DNA of 64,000 bases, taken from positions 91,246 to 155,245 of the forward strand of contig JAEEVC010000002.1 of assembly GCA_016287075.1 (NCBI GenBank). The letters run 5' to 3'. Each line of letters begins with the position of its first letter. Position 1 is the stretch's first letter. This document shows, one piece after another, positions 52,774 to 62,200 of the stretch. The notes under the pieces are model-generated. The model saw only the letters and a program-made list of their open reading frames with translations. It did no database searches and had not been told where the DNA came from. Both the position numbers and the translations under genes were made by a program. This DNA comes from Bacteroidales bacterium. GTDB lineage: Bacteria; Bacteroidota; Bacteroidia; Bacteroidales; UBA932.

Positions 52774-53627
52774 TCCTCCCAGCGCACATACATCGGCTCC
52801 AGGGCAATCCGCCGGAGCCCCGAACGCGCCCCGCGGACCTGGTACTGGTCCAGGGTGCCCTCGGGGAAACAGGCGGCGAGCCGGGTATTGAGCCGGGAGC
52901 AGTTTTCATGGAAGGAATTCTCCATCACATCGACCAGCCGGTCCACCGTCGCGGCGACGGCTTCCGCGTCCTCCCGCCCGGTAATCCGACTGTAAATGGA
53001 AAGCAGTTCCGAGCGAAAGGCCCCGATCCCCTTGGCAGCAATCCCCTCCGGATGCTTCAGGAAAAAGATGAACACCGTCTTCACCAGCGGTCGCAGCCGC
53101 AACTCCTCCCCGCCACGCTCCGGCAGGAAAATCCGATAGCGACCGGTGATCCGGAGCACCTCCGGCTCACGGCGCACGGGCGGCTCAAACCGGTCCGGAT
53201 CCATGCCCAACTCAGCCATCCGGTCCCGGACAGCGCGGTACAGCCGTACCAACTCCCCCGCCTCGAGCAGGGCCACCTGCTCCGCCCCGCCATAAGGCGG
53301 ATCCGGCTCATACAGAAGGCCTTCCGACTGGCCATCTCCCGGCCCATGCGGAAAACTGTCCGGATGAAGGCCTGACGGGTGAAGGTCTCCCTGCTGGCCA
53401 CCTCCCGGCTGTATGCCATCCTGCCGACAGCCACCTGGGTGAAGGCCTTCCTGCGGAAACCCTTCCTGCCCGCTACGGGTATCTCCCAGCCCATCCAGCA
53501 GACGCCCTTCCAGCAGAGTTCCCTCCATCAGTGTTCCTTCCAGCAGGGCCCCCTCCAGAAGACGCCCTTCCAGCAAGGCGAGCAGCACCCGCTGCGAGAC
53601 ACTGTCGATACCCGTCTTTTTCATCAT
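52767..53627 (-). CDS. Hypothetical protein with N-terminal pentad repeats
   Basis: 286 aa from ATG 53627. The first ~15 residues are followed by a run of five-residue units (R-L-L-E-G, A-L-L-E-G, T-L-M-E-G, then G-L-H-P-G, G-C-R-Q-D and so on) to about residue 90, encoded by a 15-bp tandem repeat. The rest (~105-286) resembles a conserved Bacteroidales protein of unknown function containing L-V-R-L-Y-R-A-V-R-D-R, F-L-P-E-R-G-G, V-F-I-F-F-L-K-H-P-E-G-I and E-N-C-S-R-L-N. No signal peptide. A TATCTTTG -7 box at 53631-53638 lies only 3 nt before the ATG, so the mRNA may be nearly leaderless. It follows the 53661 gene by 33 nt on the same strand. Confidence 0.6.
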   Translation of the reverse strand: MMKKTGIDSVSQRVLLALLEGRLLEGALLEGTLMEGTLLEGRLLDGLGDTRSGQEGFPQEGLHPGGCRQDGIQPGGGQQGDLHPSGLHPDSFPHGPGDGQSEGLLYEPDPPYGGAEQVALLEAGELVRLYRAVRDRMAELGMDPDRFEPPVRREPEVLRITGRYRIFLPERGGEELRLRPLVKTVFIFFLKHPEGIAAKGIGAFRSELLSIYSRITGREDAEAVAATVDRLVDVMENSFHENCSRLNTRLAACFPEGTLDQYQVRGARSGLRRIALEPMYVRWEEP

Positions 53628-53660
53628 GTACAAAGATAGCGGATTTCCCCGGTCTTTCCA

Positions 53661-54881
53661 TCAGTGCGGCGAACGGAAAGGGTCGGGACCGACTTCCGGC
53701 AACGGGTACCAGTCCGCCGCCGCGATCAAGGCCCGGACGGCCGCCTCGCTGTCCGCGTCAAAGGGGCGCTGGAGACTGATTTCGGGCATGCCCAGGCAAC
53801 TGCGCGTCCAGCCCGGCCGGATCTCGACGCGGTCCTCGCCGGAAAGCAGGTCGAAGATGGCATCCAGTCCGTGGATACGGACAGGATAGCCCGCCGCTGC
53901 CACGGCCCGGGCGGCATAGACCGCTTCCTGCAGGTAGTCTTCAAAGGAAAAGACAAGGACAAAGGTCCAGCAGCCGTCCTCGCCCCGCACCGGCATCAGG
54001 GACAGCCGCGCATAGATCAGGTCGAAGCAATGGTCCCTCCCCTGCCGGTCCATCCACGCCTGGAATGCCACCTCGCTGTCCTGCTGAAGGGATCCGGGGA
54101 CAAGGCATTGCTCATCGGACAGATGCGGTGAAGGGCCGGTCACGGCAGCCATGGCAGCCTCCCATGCATCCCGATACAAGGCAAGCGTCATGACGGGAAT
54201 CCCTTCCGGCGGATTCTCCGCCTCCTGCGCCAGTCGGGACAGGAAGGCCACATCCTCCGCCGCCAGCGCAGGGCGGCTTTCCGGCAGGATGCGGAAGAGG
54301 TCGCGGCGGAGAATGGAACCGTAACGCTTGAAATGGGAGAGCCTGCGCTCCAGATAGCGGTTATAGGCTGCCGGATCCCGGCAAATACGCCCGACCAGAC
54401 GGGACACGCTGTCTTTCAACGCCCTGAGGAAGCCGGAAACGTCGCAGCGCATCGATGGAAAGCTCCCCTCGGGATCCTCCCGGTTGACAAACATCCATTC
54501 GGCGCCTTCCCCATCCGAGACCAGCAGGAAGTGCCGGTCCCGGAAACAGGATACGGATACCTCATACCAGGCGATCTCATCCGGGCATTCCATCTGCCAC
54601 AGGGCCAGATAGTCATCCTCATCCGAGACCTCGCCATCATCGAGAAGCGTCTGGTAATCAGCCCATTCCCCGGGCTCTCCCCGCAGCGCTTCGAGCCAGA
54701 GGCTGCGGCGGTCATCACCGCCCGACGGCGCAAGCCGCCGCAACTGCTCCTGGATGTCGTACATCAAGGCAAGCCCCTCCGCATCCGGGAGGATGGGGCC
54801 CGCCGACCGGCCGCCGCCGGGAAGCCGGCGGAAATCGGCCACACGCAGGGACGTCCTGCAAAAAGTTCGATTCTTTCCCAT
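53661..54881 (-). CDS. Hypothetical protein (406 aa)
   Basis: Start taken at ATG 54881 (M-G-K-N-R-T-F-C-R-T-S-L); an in-frame ATG 52 codons earlier would extend into the repeat tract. No signal peptide or membrane helix. Trp/Asp-rich with W-A-D-Y-Q-T-L-L-D-D-G-E, Y-L-E-R-R-L-S-H-F-K-R-Y-G-S-I-L-R-R-D and a C-terminal G-W-T-R-S-C-L-G-M. I do not recognise a family; it looks like a conserved Bacteroidales protein paired with the gene downstream at 52767. Confidence 0.6.
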   Translation of the reverse strand: MGKNRTFCRTSLRVADFRRLPGGGRSAGPILPDAEGLALMYDIQEQLRRLAPSGGDDRRSLWLEALRGEPGEWADYQTLLDDGEVSDEDDYLALWQMECPDEIAWYEVSVSCFRDRHFLLVSDGEGAEWMFVNREDPEGSFPSMRCDVSGFLRALKDSVSRLVGRICRDPAAYNRYLERRLSHFKRYGSILRRDLFRILPESRPALAAEDVAFLSRLAQEAENPPEGIPVMTLALYRDAWEAAMAAVTGPSPHLSDEQCLVPGSLQQDSEVAFQAWMDRQGRDHCFDLIYARLSLMPVRGEDGCWTFVLVFSFEDYLQEAVYAARAVAAAGYPVRIHGLDAIFDLLSGEDRVEIRPGWTRSCLGMPEISLQRPFDADSEAAVRALIAAADWYPLPEVGPDPFRSPH

Positions 54882-54955
54882 ACCTTTCGTTTCTTGCCGC
54901 AAGTTAGCGCGAAAACCGTCCCCCGCCATAAAACGACAACCTTGTCGTAATTTGG

Positions 54956-55085
54956 TACGCGCCGCGGACAGAAACTCCCTGTACACCTGCGGCAGATGCA
55001 TTCGGCGTACGCCGTGGGCAAAAACAGTCCCGCACACCTGCGGCTAAGGCATTGGGCACGCGCTTCAGACAGAAACGCCCCTTCC
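54956..55085. repeat. 51-bp tandem repeat
   Basis: About 2.5 copies of a 51-bp unit beginning TACGC and containing ACACCTGCGGC, at 54956, about 55007 and about 55058. In one minus frame it reads as 17-residue repeats, but no supported gene covers it. Confidence 0.65.
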
Positions 55086-55223
55086 AGCCCAGCGCGACTG
55101 GAACTGCCCTCGCGGAGCACCTCTCTCAGCCGAATGTGCCAGGCGGCACCCGGAAACGCGTGGCGGCTATGTGCCTGTATAGCAGTCAATTCCTTGTTTA
55201 TGGGCAGATTGAAACGCGCCGTT
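55086..55223. other. Intergenic stretch, nothing recognised
   Basis: No supported gene, promoter consensus or hairpin seen between the 51-bp tandem repeat and the first 92-bp repeat. Confidence 0.4.
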
Positions 55224-55315
55224 GATTTGCATAAAACGCTGACTTGCAGCGCTTTGTCCGCCACGCCTTTTCCACAGAAAGGTTGCTGTACCACATTGCA
55301 ATGTTGGAAAGAGGA
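55224..55315. repeat. 92-bp direct repeat, copy 1
   Basis: Starts with GATTTGCATAAAACGCTGAC and ends with GTTGGAAAGAGGA. Its first 42 nt and its last ~37 nt are identical to 55584-55674; a 13-nt middle differs. Contains the inverted repeat CCACATTGCAATGTTGG. Confidence 0.85.
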
Positions 55316-55339
55316 TGGGAACGGCTGCGTAAGGAGTCG

Positions 55340-55466
55340 CCCCCCCCCGACTTCGCCTATCCGTCGTTAGGGGTGCTGCGCAAGACACCCCTAGAAGCAT
55401 AATAGGGCTTTTTCGTCGTTAGGGGTGCCGCACGTAGCACCCCTAACGACGGTTAAGGGGGGGGGG
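55340..55466. repeat. Hairpins and G/C homopolymers between direct repeats
   Basis: A run of nine C at about 55340-55348 and a run of ten G at 55457-55466. Perfect 15-bp hairpin CGTCGTTAGGGGTGC (55414-55428) with its complement (55437-55451), 8-nt loop. A weaker related hairpin with the same TTAGGGGTG core lies at about 55362-55393. No gene seen. Confidence 0.7.
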
Positions 55467-55583
55467 TGGTCGAAGAACTCAAACGTCAGTGCGCGATAGG
55501 CCGTTCCGGGTGGTAAGGCGTGGCGACTATCTGGTTGAGAATAAGTTCTTTGATGAATTGTTCAGCAAATAAAACGCTCCGTC

Positions 55584-55674
55584 GATTTGCATAAAACGCT
55601 GACTTGCAGCGCTTTGTCCGCCACGACATTCCTCAGGAAGGTTGCTGTACCACATTGCAATGTTGGAAAGAGGA
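55584..55674. repeat. 92-bp direct repeat, copy 2
   Basis: Second copy of 55224-55315, 360 bp downstream, ending 13 nt before the promoter of the histidine phosphatase gene. Confidence 0.85.
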
Positions 55675-55687
55675 AAGGGCCCGCCCC

Positions 55688-55719
55688 TTTGCGAGTGCGG
55701 CAATTATTCCATATCTTTG
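55688..55719 (+). promoter_or_regulatory. Promoter of the histidine phosphatase gene
   Basis: TTTG at 55688-55691, 20-nt spacer, TATCTTTG at 55712-55719: perfect consensus. The ATG follows 5 nt later, so the leader is very short. Confidence 0.75.
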
Positions 55720-55724
55720 CTGCC

Positions 55725-56966
55725 ATGAAAAAAGCCATCCTCCTATTCCTTTCCGCGATTGTCGCCATGGGGGCGGCCGGGCAGACGCCGGAGCAGGATC
55801 TCCGGAACAATCCCGCACGGGCCGGGGCAAATTACCATGCCTATGAATTCGGGGACAACCCGCTGACGCCCGCGCCGGAAGGGTTCAAGCCCTTCTATAT
55901 CAGCCATTACGGGCGGCATGGATCCAGGAACCTGACACATGATTCCTTCAAGTATCCCGTCAGCAAGCTCCGCCTGATGAAGGAGAAAGGGCTGCTCAAC
56001 GCCAATGGCAAGGAGCTGCTCAAGCAGGTGGAAAGGCTCTACGAGATGAGCGATGACCACTGGGGGAACCTGACGCCCCGCGGCCGGGAGGAACATGCGT
56101 ACATCGCCCTGGAGATGGCCCGGCGCTTTCCGGAAATCTTCGACGGGACGCCGAAGGTCCGCGCCCGTTCCAGCTATTCCGAGCGCTGCCTCGAAAGCAT
56201 GGACTGCTTCGTCGCGGCCCTTGCGGAGCGGAACCCTGGCACCGTCATCGACAAGGACGACGGCAAGCAATACCGCTATTACCTCAATGACCTCGGCAAG
56301 GAAGTCGCCGCCGCGGCCAATGACATGGCCGACTCCCTGAAAACCGTCTGGCTGGACCCCGGGGCCTTCCTCGCCCCGCTGGTGACCGACACCAAGGCGG
56401 CGCTCGCGCTGATGAGCCATCCGGACAAGTTCGAATGGCAGCTCGGCGAAGTCTGCCTGATCGCCCAGTGCATGCCGGGGGTGCCGGACATGACCGGCTA
56501 CATGCCCTTCCAGGAACTCGTCAACTGGTGGAAGATCAAGAATTTCCAGCTATGGTTCCGCCACGGTATCTCCCCCGACTTCGGGGCGAAACGGGTCCCG
56601 CTGGCCCGCAACCTGGCGACAGATTTCATCCAGAAGGCCGACTCCGTCATCCGGTACGGGGGCATCGCCGCAGACGTCCGCTTCGGCCATGACAGCGCCC
56701 TCCTGCCCCTCATGTGCTACCTCGGCGCCGCCGGGCATGACAAACGACGCTCCCTGGAAGAGGCCGAAACCTGGCACAGCTATGAATACCTCACCATGGC
56801 CGCGAATTTCCAGCTCGTCTTCTACCGCGACCCGGTCGGCCGCATCCTCGTCCAGGGCATCCTCAACGGGCGCGAGACCTGCTTCCCCGCCCTCGGCCCC
56901 GGCCCGTTCTATCCCTGGGCGCAGTTCCGGAACTACGTCCTCGGGCGGGAGACATTCCCTTTCTGA
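55725..56966 (+). CDS. Secreted histidine phosphatase, MINPP/phytase-like
   Basis: 413 aa from ATG 55725, with signal peptide ending at G-A-A-G-Q (1-20). Clade-2 histidine phosphatase: catalytic H-Y-G-R-H-G-S-R with nucleophile His65, and the proton-donor H-D in F-G-H-D-S-A-L-L near residue 325. Resembles the multiple inositol-polyphosphate phosphatases of gut Bacteroidales that degrade phytate, though a general acid phosphatase role is possible. It stands alone, convergent with the GH3 gene with a 3-nt gap. Confidence 0.82.
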   Translation: MKKAILLFLSAIVAMGAAGQTPEQDLRNNPARAGANYHAYEFGDNPLTPAPEGFKPFYISHYGRHGSRNLTHDSFKYPVSKLRLMKEKGLLNANGKELLKQVERLYEMSDDHWGNLTPRGREEHAYIALEMARRFPEIFDGTPKVRARSSYSERCLESMDCFVAALAERNPGTVIDKDDGKQYRYYLNDLGKEVAAAANDMADSLKTVWLDPGAFLAPLVTDTKAALALMSHPDKFEWQLGEVCLIAQCMPGVPDMTGYMPFQELVNWWKIKNFQLWFRHGISPDFGAKRVPLARNLATDFIQKADSVIRYGGIAADVRFGHDSALLPLMCYLGAAGHDKRRSLEEAETWHSYEYLTMAANFQLVFYRDPVGRILVQGILNGRETCFPALGPGPFYPWAQFRNYVLGRETFPF

Positions 56967-56969
56967 GAC

Positions 56970-59228
56970 TTACCTGAATTCCACCTGCGCCTCCGCACGG
57001 ATGTCGGCGGAAGAAGCGCCGGCGAGGAGGCGGTAAACGCCCTTGTCGGCCACCCAGGCATGCTCATCCGCATCGAAGCGGCTGAGTTCCTGCGGCGTGA
57101 CGGTGAAAGTCACCTCGCGGGTTTCGCCGGCCTTGAGATACACCTTCTCGAAGCCTTTGAGCTCCTTAGCCGGGCGTGAGAGCGGATCCTCGAGCGAGCC
57201 GGGAATCGCGACCCAGTCGGAGGGCGGAGCGATGTAGAGCTGGACGACCTCGGCGCCATCCCGGGCGCCGGTATTCGTGACCGGCACCGTCACGGTCATG
57301 GAACCGCCGGCGGACAGGGACTTCCGGGAGACCTTCGCCTCCCCGTATTCGAAGGTCGTATAGCTCAGGCCGTGGCCGAAGGCGAACTGTACGGGAATCT
57401 GATGCGTATCATACCAGCGATAACCGACGAAAATCCCCTCCTCGTAGTACTCCTGCCACCATTTCTCCCCTTCCGGAAGGATGCCGGGATACTGGCGCTC
57501 GGTCTTGAGCGGCCCGTCCTCCAGGGCAAGCGGGAAGGTGAACGGAAGCCGGCCCGAGGGATTGACGGCGCCCGAGAGCACGTCCACGAGGGCCCGGCCG
57601 CTCTCAGAACCGCCGTACCAGCCCTGTACGATGGCCGGGACGCTGTCCGCCCACGGCATCGCGACGGGCGAGCCGGAGATATTGACCACGATCAGGCGCG
57701 GGCAGACCTCCGAGAGCGCGGCAATGACCTCCGGCTGGCCGTACGGCAGGCCGAGTCCGAGCCGGTCCGTCCCTTCGTTGTCCTGGTGGGCGCTCTTGTT
57801 CAGGCCGCCGATAAATATCACGGCATCAACTCCTTCCGCGGCAGCGACCGCATCGGAGACAAGCTGTTCGGGAGAACGGGCCTCGCTGAGGTCCTGGCCG
57901 GTATCGACCCGGTTGTAGGAGGTCGAAGTATCGCCCACATAGCCCCGCTCCCAGACGACTTCCGCCTCGGGGAAAGCCTCCTGCAAGGCCTCCAGCGGAT
58001 TGATTTCGTACTTCGTCTTCAGGCTGGAACTGCCGCCGCCGACGATCATCTTCTTGACGGCGTTCTCGCCGACGACCACGAGCTTGCCGCCAGCGGGCAC
58101 CTGCAGGGGCAGGACTCCGTCCTCGTTCTTGAGCAGGACGACGCCCGCCGCGGCGATCTGCCGCGCGGCGGCGTAATGCTCCGGCGAGTTGAACGAGCCG
58201 AAGGGACGCTCCTGATTCATCCCCGTCCGGAAAATGAGCCGGAGGACGCGGCGGGCCTTGTCGTCAAGGGTCGCCTCGTCGGCCGCCCCGCTGCGAAGCC
58301 GCTGGAGGTAGGGATCCGCCAGGTGATAGCGGTTATACTTGTCGCTCGGGGCGCCGGTAAGGCCGTTGGTCCATGTGCCGTACTCCATGTCGAGCCCGTT
58401 CGTAACCGCCTCGTCATCGTCCCTGCAGCCGCCCCAGTCGCTGATTACCACGCCGTCGAAGCCCCACTCCCCCTTGAGGATGTCGCAGAGGAGACGCTTG
58501 TTGTGGCAGTTGAACTGGCCGTTGTAGAGGTTGTATGAGCCCATGATGGCCCATGCACCGCCCTCGCAGACCGCCGCCTTGAAGGCCGGCAGGTAGATCT
58601 CGTACAGCGCGCGGTCCCCGACGATGGAATTCGTCTTGGTCCGCCGCGTCTCCTGGTTGTTGACGGCGAAGTGCTTGACGCAGGCCGCCACCCCGTTCTC
58701 CTGGACCCCCTGGACATACGGAACCACCATGGCGCCAGCCAGATACGGGTCCTCGCCCATATACTCGAAATTACGCCCGTTCAGCGGCGTCCGGCAGATA
58801 TTCACGCCGGGGCCGAGCAGGACGTCCTTCTCGCGGTAACGCGCCTCCTCGCCGATGCTCCGGCCGAACAGGCTGGCCATCTCGCGGTCCCAGGTCGCCG
58901 CCAGGCAGGACAGGGCCGGGAAGGCCGTGCAGGAATCATTGGTCCATCCGGCCTGGTCCCACTCGTCCCATAGGACCTCGGGGCGGATACCGTGCGGACC
59001 GTCGGTGCACCAGATCTCCGGGATGCCGAGCCGGGGCACGCCCGCGGAGGAGAACTTGGACTGGGCATGGAGCATGGCCACCTTCTCCTCCGGGCTCATG
59101 CGCGACAGCGCATCCTCCACCCGCTCCTCAACGGGCTTCGCAGGGTCCAGATAAGCCGGCACATTCTTCCGGACCGGCCCGCCGCACGCAGCGGCAAGGA
59201 GCGCGGCAAGTACGATGTATTTCTTCAT
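56970..59228 (-). CDS. Glycoside hydrolase family 3 lipoprotein (beta-glucosidase type)
   Basis: 752 aa. Lipoprotein signal M-K-K-Y-I-V-L-A-A-L-L-A-A-A-C with Cys15. GH3 N-terminal TIM barrel with substrate-binding K-H-F (185-187) and catalytic nucleophile Asp264 in V-I-S-D-W-G-G. The alpha/beta sandwich (~370-580) and fibronectin-III-like C-terminal domain (~630-750) follow in the usual order. It releases terminal beta-glucose or xylose at the cell envelope. The large BspA-type gene on the same strand ends 47 nt upstream of its start. Confidence 0.9.
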   Translation of the reverse strand: MKKYIVLAALLAAACGGPVRKNVPAYLDPAKPVEERVEDALSRMSPEEKVAMLHAQSKFSSAGVPRLGIPEIWCTDGPHGIRPEVLWDEWDQAGWTNDSCTAFPALSCLAATWDREMASLFGRSIGEEARYREKDVLLGPGVNICRTPLNGRNFEYMGEDPYLAGAMVVPYVQGVQENGVAACVKHFAVNNQETRRTKTNSIVGDRALYEIYLPAFKAAVCEGGAWAIMGSYNLYNGQFNCHNKRLLCDILKGEWGFDGVVISDWGGCRDDDEAVTNGLDMEYGTWTNGLTGAPSDKYNRYHLADPYLQRLRSGAADEATLDDKARRVLRLIFRTGMNQERPFGSFNSPEHYAAARQIAAAGVVLLKNEDGVLPLQVPAGGKLVVVGENAVKKMIVGGGSSSLKTKYEINPLEALQEAFPEAEVVWERGYVGDTSTSYNRVDTGQDLSEARSPEQLVSDAVAAAEGVDAVIFIGGLNKSAHQDNEGTDRLGLGLPYGQPEVIAALSEVCPRLIVVNISGSPVAMPWADSVPAIVQGWYGGSESGRALVDVLSGAVNPSGRLPFTFPLALEDGPLKTERQYPGILPEGEKWWQEYYEEGIFVGYRWYDTHQIPVQFAFGHGLSYTTFEYGEAKVSRKSLSAGGSMTVTVPVTNTGARDGAEVVQLYIAPPSDWVAIPGSLEDPLSRPAKELKGFEKVYLKAGETREVTFTVTPQELSRFDADEHAWVADKGVYRLLAGASSADIRAEAQVEFR

Positions 59229-59275
59229 AAATTACAATTATTCAATGAATCAACCCTGCACTCAAGGCCTTCTAT

Positions 59276-62200
59276 CTATTCCGCCTCATTAACCGTCCAC
59301 CCCTCCGGGATTCCGCTCGCACCCGCCGGCCAGTCATTCATGCCCGGCGCCTTGACGAAGGTGCCGGTGGAGGCGACGCCATTCACCCATTTATACAGGC
59401 AAGCATTTGCAGAGATATCGGTAGCGAGGCATTTGACGTGTTGAAGTTCGCGGCAATAGGCAAACATGAGCTGATAGCAATACTCCGACAAAGTCCTTGC
59501 CGGCAGATCAGGCGCTCTCGTTAAGCTTGTGGTATAAAACATACCGGAATAGCAATAACGCGCCAGTGTCGTTGCCGGAAGTTCAGGGGCACTTGTTAAA
59601 CTCCAGCAATTATAAAACATACAAGCATAGCAGCTTTCAGTCAGGGTAGTTGCCGGAAGATTGGGGGCACTCGTCAAATTCGTGCATTCTCTAAACATAT
59701 GACTGTAACAGTTATCCGCCAATGTCGTCGCTGGAAGCTCAGGAGCATCCGTCAAACTCGTACAACCATAAAACATTTCGCTATAGCAGCTTTGGGCCAG
59801 TGCCGTCGCAGGGAGCTCAGGAGCATCCGTCAAACTCGTACAACCATAAAACATTTCGCTATAGCAGCTTTGGGCCAGTGTCGTCGCAGGGAGCTCAGGA
59901 GCATCCGTCAAACTCGTGCAACCGGAAAACATACTACTATAGCAGTTCTCCGCCAGCGTCGTTGCCGGAAGTTCAGGAGCCATTTTTAAATCCGTACAAT
60001 TAGAAAACATTCTAGAATAGCAATGGTGCGCCAGCTTTGTGGCCGAAAGATCAGGGGCAACCGTCAAACCGCTGCTGTTAAGGAACAATCCATAGAAGCA
60101 ATAATCCGACGGAATGGATGCCACCTCATGTTCTGTGTCGAGCAATGACATCACATCTCCTGATACACCGAAGTTATCTCCAGCTGTCTCAAACGAACTG
60201 TACTTGGAGTATGAGCTGAACCCATCCGGATTATCTCCGCAAATATACAGGGGGCGATCACGGGAAAAAGTAAGTTCCGAGTAGTCCCACTGCGTCCATT
60301 TCATCTTGTCAGTGGAATAATAGAGCACCGGGGCATTTCCACCATTATTCCTCAAATACACTTTCGTCTTCCCTTCTGAACTGAATGTCAGATACTTATT
60401 GAACGCTAGTGGCTCCCGTACCGTCCATCCTTCCGGTATGCCGCTCGCACCCGCCGGCCAATCGTTCATGCCCGGCGCCTTGACGAAGGTGCCGGTGGAG
60501 GCGACATTGGACAGCCACCCGCTTACACAATTCGTTGCGCTGATATCGGTCGCCAGGCATTTGATATGGTTTATTTTAGTGCAACGAGAGAACATAGAAG
60601 AATAGCACCATTCCGCCAATGTCGTTGCAGGAAGATCCGGAGCAATCGTCAAACCCGTGCAGCCAGAGAACATGTTACGATAGCAACTGCTAGCCAGTGT
60701 CGTTGCCGGTAGATCCGGGGCGGTCGTCAAACCCGTGCAGCCAATGAACATGGAATAATAGCAAGAACTGGCCAATGTCGTTGCAGGGAGATCCGGAGCG
60801 GACGTTAAACCCGTGCAGTCGATGAACATGGTAGAATAGCAGCTGCCAGTCAGTGTCGTTGCCGGAAGATCCGGAGCGGACGTTAAACCCGTGCAGCCAG
60901 AGAACATGGAGGAATAGCACCCGTAAGCCAGAGTCGTTGCCGGAAGATTAGGAGCAGTCGCCAGACCCGTGCAGCCAGAGAACATGGAGGAATAGCAATC
61001 GTCAGCCAGTGTCGTTGCCGGTAGATCCTGTGCTGCCGTCAAACCCGTACAATTAACGAACATGCTACGATAGCACCCATCAGCCAGAGTCGTTGCCGGA
61101 AGATCCGGTGTTGCTGTCAAACCCGTGCAGCCAGAGAACATGTATGAATAGCATCCATCAGCCAGAGTCGTTGCCGGAAGATCCGGAGCGGCCGTCAAAT
61201 CCCTGCAGCCATCGAACAACCCGGAAAAGCAATAATCGGAAGGGATGACAGTTGTTTCAAGTTTGCTGTCAATCAACGACATGATATTGCCGGAAACGCT
61301 GAACCGGTCGCCGGATGTTACGAACTGGCTATACCTGGTTTCAGCAAAGAGCCCATCCGGATCAGACGAACTGACCCCCCATGGATCAGTCGAACTGACC
61401 CCCTCCGGATTGTCCCCACAGATATACAGCGGCTGCCCGTTGGTGAAGGTCAGTTCCGAGTAATCCCACTGTGTCCAATGGGTCCTGTCGGTCGAATAGA
61501 ACAGAACCGGAGCATTCTCACCATAATTGCAAAGAGACACCGTTGTCCTCCCCTCCGAGGTGAAGGTCAGGTACCGGCAGTCAAATTCGTTATCATCTTC
61601 AACCGTCCAACCCACCGGAATGCCGCTCCGGCCTGTCGGCCAGGCATTCATGCCTGAAGCCTTGACGAAGGTGCCGGTGGAGGCGACACCATCCAGCCAC
61701 TCATCCAGGCAACCTGTCGCAGAGATATCGGTAGCAAGACATTTCACCTGATTAAGATGAGAACATCCCGAGAACATCTGTGCATAGCAACGCTTGACCA
61801 ACGTCGCCGCTGGCAGTTCCGGGGCACTCCTTAAATTCCTACAGCCACCGAACATACGATGATAGCAATAATCTGCCAGTTCTGTCGCCGGCAGTTCAGG
61901 TGCTTTTGTCAAAGCAGTGCAATTGTAAAACATATTTTCATAACACCCCGTTGTCAGCGTTGTCGCAGGAAGCTCTGGGGCAACCGTCAAACTCGAGCAT
62001 TCATTGAACATCAAGAAATAGCATGATTTAGCCAGAGTCGTTGCCGGCAGCTCAGGAACGGTTGTCAAACCGAAACATTGTGAAAACATCCAGGAATAGC
62101 ACTCTTCAGCCAATGTAGTCGCCGGCAGTTCAGGAGCGGCAGTTAAACCTATGCAACCTGAAAACATCGAGTTATAGCAAGATTGGGCCAGCGTCGTCGC

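Noticed and set aside
55086..55370. Several short frames of 60-120 codons on both strands
   Set aside because: They run through the tandem and direct repeats, lack promoters and show no protein-like composition.
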